A stretch of DNA of 64,000 nt from JAZSNA01 sp045536135 (GTDB lineage Bacteria; Pseudomonadota; Alphaproteobacteria; CAAHEQ01; UBA3637), in the NCBI GenBank assembly GCA_045536135.1, contig JAZSNA010000003.1, positions 1 to 64,000 of the forward strand. The letters are read 5' to 3'. A program made the position numbers and the translations under genes. Below the pieces are notes generated by a model. It did not search any database. It saw nothing but the letters and a program-made list of their open reading frames with translations, and was not told the DNA's origin. This document shows, in pieces, positions 9,601 through 17,353 of the stretch. Within the stretch, counting starts at the first letter, position 1. The number at the start of each line of letters is the position of its first letter.

Positions 9601-9862
9601 CAATAAGTTCTTGATCTGTTGTCAATTTTGAATAAACAAATAAAACAACAATAAATAAAGCAATCGGTAAAATAATTGATATAAAATTGGGTAAAACCAA
9701 CATCGTTAAATGCAAAAACAGAGAAAAAGAAACCCCTTTATTAACCATCCAATCAATCATTCTTAATGATTGTGACAACCAAACAATCCCCGTCATTGTC
9801 AATAAAATAAAGACAAATCCGATAATTAATTGCATTAAAATATACCGATTCAATTTCATCAT
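6653..9862 (-). CDS. LptF-LptD fusion: LPS export permease joined to outer-membrane LPS translocon
   Basis: A single 1069-codon frame. Residues 1 to about 356 are an LptF/LptG-family permease, LptF-like (LSQSLRMIDWMVNKGVS, TTDQELIVMKSVGMSPLALSR), ending in the last membrane helices. A basic linker (KPIKLKILKRW) leads to an internal signal peptide at 367-380, MVLLWVLFSFSAFA, with an AFA/ED signal-peptidase I site. Residues 381-1069 are a complete LptD: an OstA-type N-domain (VDFSADVIEYDKENDSITA), the Cys segment CQYCHTC, the alphaproteobacterial signature PVFYWPYLQYPD and a beta-barrel. There is no stop or ribosome site at the junction, and the lptG usual between lptF and lptD is absent. The topology (LptF C-terminus cytoplasmic, then a signal peptide) suits a processed polyprotein. 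Confidence 0.93.
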   Translation of the reverse strand: MMKLNRYILMQLIIGFVFILLTMTGIVWLSQSLRMIDWMVNKGVSFSLFLHLTMLVLPNFISIILPIALFIVVLFVYSKLTTDQELIVMKSVGMSPLALSRPALYFAGVLFGIAYLMSMLLVPYSVNSFRQMTFKIRNDLAHVAIKEGEFNKLPNDVTVYVRVFTPDGYLKGIMIKERKDADKKIVLVAEEGYFFVEDNVPKIMMKNGTRQEYNVQSGVFSSLQFEQYTMAFEEGAKKSGYISTKESGQSFSRLLSVTRQEVGDKMFRTYKVEALSRIIQPFFVWAYLGIALIFVLLAPYNRRGNSIWIISSIIGVVLIQSMAIAFKNLSEKNLWFCILMVLNVLLPILISIILIKPIKLKILKRWMVLLWVLFSFSAFAEDLEFIQDKILDKTTPVDFSADVIEYDKENDSITASGHVELIQGQSKMTADKVVVYQKTKRVYAIGNVYIKRPDNVVLTAESAELEDGIKEGVLNGVQIKLADGSFFKASKVRRQDDGEVVRLKDVYFTACQYCHTCQNDRPLWNIEASSVKHSYPDREFTYKNAWLKFYGIPVFYWPYLQYPDFQVKRKSGFMTPAFVNSSELGTGIETPFFWAINDYADLYISPTISKNFLLQGRYRQNMYQSRILADFSVLDNQDDRQTDGHVKLFYENDINEQFRFRTNIFRVSNDTYFRRYPIDNVDDELPWLQSDAELEYFNKAHYANVKVYDFQNLRQNVTNQDMPLVPTANYIYTSDPIYKGLYTQTHLNYGGIYAQDADKTSRLTVQQDFIMPYISKSSGLVFDHRLNIRLDEYFINYKGQDTRDTMRFIPTISSKIRYPLMKRNKSYSQTLQPIVMAVMSPNSGYNYKVINYDSLDVGFNDTNLFAINRFPGYDYVETGARLNYGIQWNLFARNKISMDALIGQSYRFSEQRGAPSQLGFDDDFSSYVGHLNFNFDDLNLSYRFRLNKDDFAPEMSELSTSFGRNPLRMTIGYLYLTDTSAGTYYMQERDEIFARVDSQISQEWSVYGYYRYSFSDLDNGPLESGVGIKFENDCFAITGAMEKDFAKDRDYSGDTSFFVRLVLKTLGEI

Positions 9863-9873
9863 AATTTCTTATA

Positions 9874-10767
9874 TCAGATTTTCCCCCACTTTGACAAGGG
9901 ATGTTTTGAAGAAATTGTTTTTTTTAGGCGATCTTCTTGAATATGCGTATAAATTTCAGTCGTTGCGATATCTGAATGTCCCAATATTTTTTGAACCGTT
10001 CGAAGATCCGCATCATGGGCAATCATATGCGAAGCCACCGAATGTCTGAAAACATGTGGAGAAACACGATCTTTATCGATTCCGCAAAGAATTGCTATTT
10101 TTTTCAAGGCCTTAAAAAAAGCATCCCTTGTCAAATACCCCTGTTTTGATTTGGACGGAAACAACCACTTACTCGTCCGCCCTTTTTTTAAATAACTTTC
10201 ACGAACAACCAACCATTTTTCCAAAGCTTGCCTGGCAATTTTATTCAATGGGACAATTCGTTGTTTTCCCCCTTTTCCCGTGATTAAAATATCTTCCTGA
10301 TGATGCAAAACCGCCTCTGTCGGCAAAGAGACCAATTCACTGACCCTCATCCCCGAGGCATATAAAACCTCTAAACCCACAGCGATTCTAAAATCTGTTT
10401 CATAGGCTGTATTTAACATCAAGTTGACCTCTTCTTCGGTCAAATACTTTGGCAAAGATTTTTCCGTCTTTGGCGTATCAATATCTTCAACCGGATTACG
10501 GGTACAAATATCTTCTGAATTTAAATATTTAAAAAATTCCTTGATACACGACAAACGACGAGCCTGTGTTTTGGGCGATAATTTATTTTGAACAATCATT
10601 CCCAAATAATCTTGTATTTGTTTTTGAGACGCCTGATGTAATTTGGTTTTTCGGACACTTAAAAAAGCAGACAAGTCATTTAAATCACTCCGATACGATG
10701 AAATCGTCCGAGGACTGCTTCCCTTTTCGGCCACCATAACATCCAAAAAATCGTCAATATAATCCAT
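9874..10767 (-). CDS. xerD: Tyrosine recombinase XerD/XerC
   Basis: 297 aa. Site-specific recombinase that resolves chromosome dimers at dif. It has an N-terminal SAM-like core-binding domain (about 5-90) and a catalytic domain with Arg in ASGMRVSELVSL, Lys in GKGGKQR, HVFRHSVA, LGHSDIATTEIYTH and the Tyr nucleophile. A longer frame starts at 10791, but the ATG at 10767 overlaps the upstream stop as TAATG and has an AAGG ribosome site, so it is preferred. Position beside divergent aroK matches the usual alphaproteobacterial xerD locus. Distinguishing XerD from XerC by eye is not certain. Confidence 0.92.
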   Translation of the reverse strand: MDYIDDFLDVMVAEKGSSPRTISSYRSDLNDLSAFLSVRKTKLHQASQKQIQDYLGMIVQNKLSPKTQARRLSCIKEFFKYLNSEDICTRNPVEDIDTPKTEKSLPKYLTEEEVNLMLNTAYETDFRIAVGLEVLYASGMRVSELVSLPTEAVLHHQEDILITGKGGKQRIVPLNKIARQALEKWLVVRESYLKKGRTSKWLFPSKSKQGYLTRDAFFKALKKIAILCGIDKDRVSPHVFRHSVASHMIAHDADLRTVQKILGHSDIATTEIYTHIQEDRLKKTISSKHPLSKWGKI

Positions 10768-11699
10768 TACTTGACCTTTTCCACTAACCATGCATTCAGC
10801 AATTCATTATAATTTTGAGACAACATCAAAAAAACTTCTTTTGAATAAACATCCTTTTGCAACATAACCAAGGCCGAATAAATATCCCTTGGCGGATAAA
10901 AGACTTTTTTGGAAGATACAACCGGCAATTTTTCCCGATTAAACACCGATATTTTTTCTTTTAAATTAAAAGCCGAAGCATAAACCGTTAAAAGATGAAT
11001 TTTTTGTCCCTGCGTTTTTTTAGATATCCCCCGAGCATCCCATTTTTGAATCAGCCGATCATAATCAACAACACCATCTTCAAAAACACTTCCCTTAAAC
11101 GCTTGTTTAAATTTGTATTTTTTATCCTTTGGAAGCAAAATTTCATCAATTTGATAATATCGTATCAAAAAATAATCGATTGCATCAACTTTATTAATAT
11201 CAAATTGATACTTAACCGGAACGGAATATAATATCTTTTCCATCAAAAACGTGAATAACTCGTCATCATATTTTTTCTTCTGTTTATATTTTTCAAACAA
11301 ATCCGATGCAATTTGCCTGTTTTGATTAATTAAGGAACAGACAATATCCAATCGCTCATCATTTTCTTTTAATGAACATGCCGTTTTTATATCGCCTTTT
11401 TTAATCAGATTTTTAAGATAAAGTGTTTCTAACTCTTTTTGTTTTTTATTTTCTTTAATCAATCGTTCAACATCATCATACAATTCCATTTCATAAAATA
11501 TTTCTGCTTTTGTCTGTAATGGAATTTCATCATCTTCCGCCACTTGTTTAGCAAAAATCATGGCGACATACGGATTTAATTTTTCTTGCGCCAAGAATTT
11601 AATATCCGCCATATTCACTTCGGCCCATATATGAGCCGAACACATCATCAAAACAAAAATCAATTTATTTTTGAATTGAAACATTGATTTTTTCTTCAT
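10767..11699 (-). CDS. Exported helical-repeat protein, unknown function
   Basis: 310 aa. An N-terminal hydrophobic segment (NKLIFVLMMCSAHIWA) looks like a signal peptide ending AxA-like before EVNMAD. The rest is Lys-rich and helical, with short hairpin-like units (LYLKNLIKKGDIKTACSL, CSLINQNRQIASDLFEKY) that suggest TPR-like or solenoid packing. It overlaps the 47-aa membrane protein upstream by 35 nt and xerD downstream by 1 nt, so it belongs to the envelope operon feeding lptFD and surA. Function unknown. Confidence 0.75.
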   Translation of the reverse strand: MKKKSMFQFKNKLIFVLMMCSAHIWAEVNMADIKFLAQEKLNPYVAMIFAKQVAEDDEIPLQTKAEIFYEMELYDDVERLIKENKKQKELETLYLKNLIKKGDIKTACSLKENDERLDIVCSLINQNRQIASDLFEKYKQKKKYDDELFTFLMEKILYSVPVKYQFDINKVDAIDYFLIRYYQIDEILLPKDKKYKFKQAFKGSVFEDGVVDYDRLIQKWDARGISKKTQGQKIHLLTVYASAFNLKEKISVFNREKLPVVSSKKVFYPPRDIYSALVMLQKDVYSKEVFLMLSQNYNELLNAWLVEKVK

Positions 11700-11808
11700 A
11701 CATCACCCGTTGAGGCTCTTTATCCCAACAGTATAAAAATACCAAAAATCCGATTATACCAATCAGAATAATCCGACAAATAAAATGATGTTTTCTTCTT
11801 TTTTTCAT
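11665..11808 (-). CDS. 47-residue single-pass membrane protein
   Basis: The ATG at 11808 is preceded by a strong AGGAGA ribosome site; a longer in-frame extension lacks one. The protein is basic at the N-terminus (MKKRRKHHFICR), has one membrane helix (IILIGIIGFLVFLYCW) and a short periplasmic tail, ending 35 nt inside the next gene. It is the first gene after the promoter at 11846-11874. A small bitopic protein at the head of an envelope operon; function unknown. Confidence 0.7.
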   Translation of the reverse strand: MKKRRKHHFICRIILIGIIGFLVFLYCWDKEPQRVMYEEKINVSIQK

Positions 11809-11845
11809 TTTTTCTCCTAGACAATATACTTTTTTTGATATATAA

Positions 11846-11874
11846 AGTTTATAATTATAAGAAAGTTTTGTCAA
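11846..11874 (-). promoter_or_regulatory. Promoter of the xerD-lptFD-surA-rsmA-folD operon
   Basis: On the minus strand TTGACA (11874-11869), 17-nt spacer, TAAACT (11851-11846). It lies immediately upstream of the plus-strand aroK start, so the two divergent units share this short AT-rich interval. Confidence 0.6.
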
Positions 11875-12396
11875 ATGATAAAAAAAATAATTTTACTTGT
11901 CGGAATGATGGGTTGCGGGAAAACAACTCTGGGACGAGCATTGGCTCGGGAATTAAAAGTTCCTTTTGTTGATGCGGATAAAGAAATCGAAAAAGCATCC
12001 GGATGTAGTATTTCCGATTTATTCGCAACTTATGGAGAATCGGAATTCAGACGGGGGGAAGAACGAATTATGGATCGTCTGTTAAAGGGAGAACCCTGCG
12101 TTTTGTCATCTGGTGGCGGGGCATGGATGTCGGAGTCAACCCGAAAAACAGCCAAACAATACGCTCACTCCATTTGGATACGAGCCGATGTCGATTTACT
12201 ATCCAAACGCACCACCGGACGCAATCACCGCCCGCTTGTTCCGGCCTCGGACAATAAAAAAGCCATCGAGCGTTTAGTCAAAGAATGTTATCCGATTTAC
12301 GAATTAGCCGATTTGACGATTGACACTCACTCTGAACCGATTAAAAAGACACTTTCCCGGATGATTGCTTTATTGAAAAAGGACGGATTATTGTGA
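11875..12396 (+). CDS. aroK: Shikimate kinase
   Basis: 173 aa. Phosphorylates shikimate with ATP in aromatic amino-acid synthesis (cytosol). It shows the Walker A motif GMMGCGKTT, substrate-binding DADKEIE, FRRGEE and SSGGGAW, and the lid Arg segment TTGRNHRPL. No clear ribosome site precedes the ATG. The next gene overlaps by 4 nt (GTGA). In most alphaproteobacteria aroB follows aroK directly; here a CorC-type gene follows, so aroB is missing from this place. Confidence 0.95.
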   Translation: MIKKIILLVGMMGCGKTTLGRALARELKVPFVDADKEIEKASGCSISDLFATYGESEFRRGEERIMDRLLKGEPCVLSSGGGAWMSESTRKTAKQYAHSIWIRADVDLLSKRTTGRNHRPLVPASDNKKAIERLVKECYPIYELADLTIDTHSEPIKKTLSRMIALLKKDGLL

Positions 12397-13649
12397 CCAC
12401 TTCCATTATCTTATTAGTTATTTGTTTTTTATTTTCGTTTTTCTTTTCTGGGGCTGAAACAGCATTAACGGCTTCCAGTGACGCACTGATGCATAACTTA
12501 TCCAAAGATGGGGATAAAACCGCCGAAAAAGTATTAAATATTAAAAAGAATCCCGAAAAACTACTGGGCACACTCTTATTGGGTAATAACATTGTCAATA
12601 TTGCGGCATCTGCGATTGCCACCGCCCTATGTATTACTTTTTGGGGGCCGAAATGGGGTGTTTTCATCGCCACATTCGTTGTCAGTTTTATTGTTTTGAT
12701 TTTTTGTGAGATTTTTCCCAAAACCTATGCCATTCGCAACAGCAACAAAATAACCCTTAAAATTGCGCCGATAATTTCCTTTTTAATTTTAATTCTATCC
12801 CCGATTATTCTGTTTTTGAATCTGATTGTCAAAACCTCTATGAAATATATGGGCTTATTAAAAACCGATGCCATGGATGAGGATGTTAAATCCGAAATTC
12901 GCGGAACATTAGACTTAATGAACGATGAAGAAATAAAATCGGAAAAACATATGATAAAAAGTGTTCTGGACCTTAGCGAATTAACCGTCCAAGATGTCAT
13001 GATACACCGGAGCAAAATGTTTACATTGGATGTTGATACTCCGCTGGATGAGTTATCTAAAAAAATCATTAAATCACCCTATACCCGTATTCCCATGTGG
13101 AAGGGGAAACCGGAACAGATTATCGGATTATTATATACCAAACCTTTTTTAGTGGCTCGTTTAAAAAACAAAACATCCATTGATATTCAAAAATATCTGA
13201 TTGAGCCTTGGTTTGTGTTGGAAACGACGGATTTATTATCGCAATTACAAGCCTTCCGAGAAAGACATGAACATTTTGCTTTTGTTGTTGATGAATACGG
13301 AATCTTGCAAGGTTCTTTGACCTTGGAAGACATTTTGGAAGAAATTGTGGGAGACATCGTGGATGAAACGGATAAAATCGAGGTTGCCAAATTACATATC
13401 CAAAAAAACAAATCCGGTGCCTTTGTTGTCAAAGGAAACACGCCGATTCGAGACTTAAATCGAACATTCGGTTGGGAATTGGATGATACGGATGCCACAA
13501 CAATTGCGGGCTTATTACTCTATAAAACGGAACAAATTCCCAAGAAAAATTCCGTTTATACTTTTGACGGCTTTCGCTTTAAAATTTTGGAAAAGAAACA
13601 CAATCAAATTCTTTCCGTTTCAATCCATAAAATAGGACAAGACAAATGA
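12393..13649 (+). CDS. CNNM/CorC-HlyC family membrane protein with CBS domains
   Basis: 418 aa from a GTG start overlapping the aroK stop. Order of domains: DUF21/CNNM membrane domain with about four helices (residues 1-150, including FFFSGAETALTASSD), paired CBS domains (about 185-320, including VQDVMIHRSKMFTLD and FAFVVDEYG) and a C-terminal CorC_HlyC domain (about 335-415). The family is linked to Mg2+/Co2+ efflux or resistance. It sits where alphaproteobacteria often carry the CBS-domain partner of the aroKB cluster. The transported ion cannot be told from sequence. Confidence 0.93.
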   Translation: MTTSIILLVICFLFSFFFSGAETALTASSDALMHNLSKDGDKTAEKVLNIKKNPEKLLGTLLLGNNIVNIAASAIATALCITFWGPKWGVFIATFVVSFIVLIFCEIFPKTYAIRNSNKITLKIAPIISFLILILSPIILFLNLIVKTSMKYMGLLKTDAMDEDVKSEIRGTLDLMNDEEIKSEKHMIKSVLDLSELTVQDVMIHRSKMFTLDVDTPLDELSKKIIKSPYTRIPMWKGKPEQIIGLLYTKPFLVARLKNKTSIDIQKYLIEPWFVLETTDLLSQLQAFRERHEHFAFVVDEYGILQGSLTLEDILEEIVGDIVDETDKIEVAKLHIQKNKSGAFVVKGNTPIRDLNRTFGWELDDTDATTIAGLLLYKTEQIPKKNSVYTFDGFRFKILEKKHNQILSVSIHKIGQDK

Positions 13650-14344
13650 AACTGAAACCATATTGGATTTACGGGATACATGCCTGCACGGCTTTATTTG
13701 AAAACCCAAACAGAAATACCATCAAAATCTTAAAAACAAAAGATTGTCCGGTTAATATTCCGAACAATTTATCTTTTAAAATCACATCGAAACAGGAAAT
13801 CGAATCTGTTTTGCCTCCATCTGCCGTTCATCAGGGAATTGCAGTATTAACGAACGCCTTACCATCAGTAAATATATCAGACATTACGGAAGGAGCCGTT
13901 GTCATCTTGGATCAAGTTGTCGATCCGCATAATATCGGTGCGATTTTAAGAACAGCCACCGCATTTGGGATAAAGGCCGTTATCATCCCTCAAAACAACA
14001 GTGCTTCCGAGAATGGATTAATCGCCAAAGTCAGCTGTGGCGGTTTGGAAAAAGTTCCCTTAATCGCCGTTCCGAACATTGTCCGCAGCATTGAAATATT
14101 AAAGAAAAACGGGTATTGGATTTACGGATTAACCGGCAACACAAAAAAATCCATTTATCAAATTAATTTTTCAAGCAAAACTGCTTTTGTTTTAGGTGCA
14201 GAAGGAAGTGGTATCCGTCGCCTTGTCGCCCAAAATTGTGATGAGATTGTTAAAATACCAATGACACCCAATATGGAAAGTTTAAATGTTTCCAATGCCG
14301 GTGCCATTGCGATGTCAATTTATTTTAATCAATTATCAAAGTAA
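13646..14344 (+). CDS. rlmB: 23S rRNA 2'-O-methyltransferase, RlmB/TrmH (SpoU) family
   Basis: 232 aa. SPOUT-type methyltransferase that uses SAM to methylate a ribose in rRNA (RlmB acts on G2251 of 23S rRNA). It has an N-terminal substrate-binding domain (about 5-75, including WIYGIHACTALFENPNR) and three SpoU motifs: DPHNIGAILRTA, FVLGAEGSGIRR and ESLNVSNAGAIAMS. It overlaps the CorC gene by 4 nt and converges with the prepilin gene, overlapping its 3' end by 16 nt. Confidence 0.92.
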   Translation: MKLKPYWIYGIHACTALFENPNRNTIKILKTKDCPVNIPNNLSFKITSKQEIESVLPPSAVHQGIAVLTNALPSVNISDITEGAVVILDQVVDPHNIGAILRTATAFGIKAVIIPQNNSASENGLIAKVSCGGLEKVPLIAVPNIVRSIEILKKNGYWIYGLTGNTKKSIYQINFSSKTAFVLGAEGSGIRRLVAQNCDEIVKIPMTPNMESLNVSNAGAIAMSIYFNQLSK

Positions 14345-14901
14345 AAGGACAAACCACGTCCGCTATCCTCGTCAAAACTGGCTATTTTATCCGTATCAAT
14401 TTTGCGGCTTTCACCTTCTGATTTGACGGGAACATTTTTATCTTGGAAAACATAAATAACATGGTCTTGTGCAACTGTTGAACGATCCAATGTGTATGAT
14501 ACCAAATCCATATCGTATACATCGGATAAAACAAGCCCCTCGATATACATACCTCGATCATCCAAGTATTTATGAGCATAAATCGGTGCAACTCCCCCCT
14601 GCAAACTAGCCACTTCAACCGGAATGGGTTCCAACAAGATTTGTTCACAATTCCAACGACGACAAACATCAGCATATTCGCCCGTTCCATTGAAATCACA
14701 CTCTTCTTCTTGCGTTAACATTAATTCGGTGCTGGTCTGAGCCGTGACGGCACAAGCCGATACCCAATTCATAATTTCATTTGCCCGATGCCGATTCAAC
14801 GCCATTTGAAAGCCTTCTGTCACTGTGATTGTCAAAACACCGATGATAGCCAGTGTCCCCAACATTTCAATCATACTGCGTCCAGATTGTTTTTTATCCA
14901 T
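14329..14901 (-). CDS. Type IV prepilin-like protein
   Basis: 190 aa from the ATG at 14901, preceded by GGAGG; the frame extends upstream into pgeF but this start gives the proper leader. The N-terminus MDKKQSG/RSMIEMLGTLAIIGVL has a class III signal: short basic leader, Gly before the cut, Glu at mature +5, then a hydrophobic helix. Arg at +1 instead of Phe/Met is unusual. The C-terminal globular part has paired Cys residues (CDFNGTGEYADVCRRWNC) typical of pseudopilins. It overlaps the pgeF stop by 8 nt and shares its leader type with the Cys-rich prepilin at 17959-19068. Confidence 0.8.
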   Translation of the reverse strand: MDKKQSGRSMIEMLGTLAIIGVLTITVTEGFQMALNRHRANEIMNWVSACAVTAQTSTELMLTQEEECDFNGTGEYADVCRRWNCEQILLEPIPVEVASLQGGVAPIYAHKYLDDRGMYIEGLVLSDVYDMDLVSYTLDRSTVAQDHVIYVFQDKNVPVKSEGESRKIDTDKIASFDEDSGRGLSFYFDN

Positions 14902-15508
14902 TTTTATCCTCCAACCAAATTGCCGAATACTGTCTGTCTGGATTTGCCGGATCACGACGATAGCTATTATAATTTAAATCTGCGAAAGTGTCAATATCTA
15001 TGACATCGACACTTTTAATCCCAATGAATTCCAATCGATATTTGATAAATCCGACTAAATCAAAATATCCTTCTTTAAAAAAGATATGGGTATCCGATGG
15101 GAATAATTGAATAACATCGTCTGAAAAATGATTGCTTTTTTGATGAATACACGGTCCGATACAAGCGACAATATTTGAAATTTCGGCTCCTTTTTTCAAC
15201 ATTGCCAAGACAGTTTGTTCCAAAATACCGTTTAAAGCCCCCTTCCAACCAGCATGAGCGGCTCCGACGACCTGATTTTTTTCATCATAAAACAAAACCG
15301 GTGCACAATCCGCTGTTTTTATTGTTAATCTTAAACCCGCCACATCCGTCACATAAGCATCAGCCGATGGTATTTTAGACGGTTTTTCAGAAATAGTTAT
15401 CACCTTAAAACTGTGGATTTGATTCAACAGTATCGGATTTTGCAATTCTTTTGAATCTGCCGCATTACAAAAAACATGAGGTGTTTTTAATAAATTACTT
15501 TTCTGCAT
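14894..15508 (-). CDS. pgeF: PgeF/YfiH-family laccase-domain protein
   Basis: 204 aa. The family (Cu-oxidase_4, formerly multicopper polyphenol oxidase) includes purine-nucleoside phosphorylases and peptidoglycan editing factor PgeF. Signatures are TIKTADCAPVLFYD, VVGAAHAGWKGALNG and ACIGPCIHQKSNHF, giving the metal-binding His-Cys-His set. It overlaps DUF2062 upstream by 14 nt and prepilin downstream by 8 nt in the lgt operon; lgt-pgeF proximity is common in alphaproteobacteria. Confidence 0.9.
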   Translation of the reverse strand: MQKSNLLKTPHVFCNAADSKELQNPILLNQIHSFKVITISEKPSKIPSADAYVTDVAGLRLTIKTADCAPVLFYDEKNQVVGAAHAGWKGALNGILEQTVLAMLKKGAEISNIVACIGPCIHQKSNHFSDDVIQLFPSDTHIFFKEGYFDLVGFIKYRLEFIGIKSVDVIDIDTFADLNYNSYRRDPANPDRQYSAIWLEDKNG

Positions 15509-16031
15509 TTTTTTTCTTTCTTTTCATCCAAGCCAGTGTTCCGAAGTATCCGCCGAAACCGCCTAAAATAACATAAGGGATACATCCGATAAACATTGCA
15601 AAGGCCCAATCTTTCGTCAATTCGACCAAACTTTGCCAAAAGCTGATATCCGAAGACATAAATACACTTTTAAAAAGGTCGGAAAACTTTGAAAATCCAT
15701 CAATATTACTCCATTGCCCCATCATAATTTTACCTGTTAAATAAAAAACATAATAAATAGGCAACATTGTAAATACATTCGTCACCCAAGTCCAAGCCAA
15801 AGCAATAGGTAAAGAGAATTTATATTTAAAGAACTTACAAATTGCCCAAGTAATAGTCACGGTTGTCATCTGAACACCAACAAGCGGTGTCATTGCCCAT
15901 GCCAAACCCACCATAACACCTCGCGCAGAAAAAATCGGATCTGACATTCCGTTAAGCAAAGGAACAACCAACTGTTTATGAGATACCTCTTTTATTTTTT
16001 TCCAAAAGCTTTTTTTTCTTTTTTGCACCAT
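15495..16031 (-). CDS. DUF2062 membrane protein
   Basis: 178 aa from the ATG at 16031 (GGGAG ribosome site); the start lies 40 nt inside lgt. It shows the DUF2062 pattern: a basic N-terminus (MVQKRKKSFWKKIKE), then SARGVMVGLAWAMTPLVGVQ with the conserved Gly-rich segment, and three or four membrane helices, including LPIALAWTWVTNVFTMLPIY, with a basic C-terminus. Function of the family is unknown. Tight overlap with lgt and pgeF indicates a single envelope transcript. Confidence 0.85.
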   Translation of the reverse strand: MVQKRKKSFWKKIKEVSHKQLVVPLLNGMSDPIFSARGVMVGLAWAMTPLVGVQMTTVTITWAICKFFKYKFSLPIALAWTWVTNVFTMLPIYYVFYLTGKIMMGQWSNIDGFSKFSDLFKSVFMSSDISFWQSLVELTKDWAFAMFIGCIPYVILGGFGGYFGTLAWMKRKKKNAEK

Positions 16032-16801
16032 AATATAACTCCCAAACCAAAAACAATCATCGGGACACAAAGCCATTGTCCCATTGTTAAATTAAATGTC
16101 AGATAACCTAAATGTTCATCCGGAATTCGAACAAACTCGACCATAAAACGAAATATTCCATAAAGGACAAAAAACAATCCGGTCACGATACCGGCCGGCA
16201 TTTTTTTCTTCCACCACAAAAAATTCAAAATACAAAATAAAACAACTCCTTCAAAAAAGGCTTCATATAATTGTGAAGGATGTCGTGCGACAAAACCACC
16301 TTTTGGAAAAATCATCCCCCAAGACTTATCCGTTATTGCGCCATATAATTCTCCATTGATAAAGTTGGCAATTCGCCCCAAGAAAAGTCCGACAGGTGCG
16401 ACACAACAAATCATATCTGAAAACTTCCATAAATTAATTTTTTCTTTTTTAACAAAAAGTAATACCGATATTGCGACACCGATTAATCCGCCATGAAAAG
16501 ACATTCCGCCTTGCCACAAATACAAAATCTCGATCGGATGAGATAAGTAATAAGAGGCCTGATAAAATAAAACATATCCCAATCGTCCACCAAGAATAAT
16601 CCCCAAAACCACCCAACCGACAAAATCATCCAACTTCTTTGACGTTATTGGGAAATCGGACGCTTTAATCATTCTTTTAACCAACAGCCAAGCCCATATA
16701 ATCCCGACAATATATGCCAAAGAATACCACCGAACATCCAATGGGCCGATTGAAAAAAAGACCGGATCAAAATTAACGATTAAATGAGCATGATCAACCA
16801 T
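15992..16801 (-). CDS. lgt: Prolipoprotein diacylglyceryl transferase
   Basis: 269 aa integral membrane enzyme that transfers diacylglycerol from phosphatidylglycerol to the lipobox Cys of prolipoproteins. Hallmarks are MSFHGGLIG, the Lgt signature GRIANFINGELYG and RHPSQLYEAFFEG, with about seven helices. The -10 box TATCAT (16813-16808) ends 6 nt before the ATG, so the mRNA may be leaderless. First gene of the lgt-DUF2062-pgeF-prepilin operon. Confidence 0.96.
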   Translation of the reverse strand: MVDHAHLIVNFDPVFFSIGPLDVRWYSLAYIVGIIWAWLLVKRMIKASDFPITSKKLDDFVGWVVLGIILGGRLGYVLFYQASYYLSHPIEILYLWQGGMSFHGGLIGVAISVLLFVKKEKINLWKFSDMICCVAPVGLFLGRIANFINGELYGAITDKSWGMIFPKGGFVARHPSQLYEAFFEGVVLFCILNFLWWKKKMPAGIVTGLFFVLYGIFRFMVEFVRIPDEHLGYLTFNLTMGQWLCVPMIVFGLGVILWCKKEKKAFGKK

Positions 16802-16807
16802 TCCGTT

Positions 16808-16835
16808 ATGATAGCATTTTTTTTAAAAAAAACAA
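16808..16835 (-). promoter_or_regulatory. Promoter of the lgt operon
   Basis: On the minus strand TTGTTT (16835-16830), 16 nt, TATCAT (16813-16808). The predicted transcription start falls on or next to the lgt ATG, leaving no room for a ribosome site. Confidence 0.45.
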
Positions 16836-16850
16836 GTTTTTTTATCAAAT

Positions 16851-16879
16851 TTGACAATTAAGATAAAATATGATAAAAT
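16851..16879 (+). promoter_or_regulatory. Promoter of the ankyrin-like/Nudix pair
   Basis: TTGACA (16851-16856), 17-nt spacer ending TGA, TAAAAT (16874-16879). This TGn extended -10 form recurs before several ankyrin genes in the window. Confidence 0.65.
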
Positions 16880-16903
16880 ACAACCCCGTTGAAAGGACAA
16901 AAT

Positions 16904-17353
16904 ATGAACAATAATATTGATGATATTTGGTTTAATACAATCAATATGAATTCTCAAGATCAAATTGAATACCAAATCGCACAGTACGGTCGGGGGATTT
17001 TAAAGCTCAAGGATCCCCATGGTCAAAATGCATTAACAGTTGCGATTAAAAATGAAAAGTGGGAATCTTTTTTAACCTTATTACCGGAATTTGAAGTTGA
17101 GGATTTAAAAAATGCTCAAAAAGTCATTAAAGAAGAACTGGAAAAAATCGACTTTGATCAAAAAGAAAATTTAAAAGATAAAATTATCAATTTCTTTACC
17201 GGATACAATTTATGGGAAAGAAACTTAAAAAGATATAATTTCTTAAATGACTGTGAAAAACTTATCAGTTCGAATTTTAGGGAATCAGAAAAACCCATTT
17301 TAGTCGCCTCACACCACAAAAAAGCACTGAAAGATGAACAACACACTTTATAA
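16904..17353 (+). CDS. Small ankyrin-like protein
   Basis: 149 aa from the ATG at 16904, preceded by GAAAGGA; an in-frame TTG at 16889 lies on the ribosome site and is rejected. One degenerate ankyrin-type unit is visible (KDPHGQNALTVAIKNEKWES), followed by an acidic and basic helical region and a Lys/His-rich tail. It overlaps the Nudix gene by 20 nt. It resembles the other ankyrin genes of the window in size and promoter. A host-interaction role is possible but not shown. Confidence 0.72.
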   Translation: MNNNIDDIWFNTINMNSQDQIEYQIAQYGRGILKLKDPHGQNALTVAIKNEKWESFLTLLPEFEVEDLKNAQKVIKEELEKIDFDQKENLKDKIINFFTGYNLWERNLKRYNFLNDCEKLISSNFRESEKPILVASHHKKALKDEQHTL

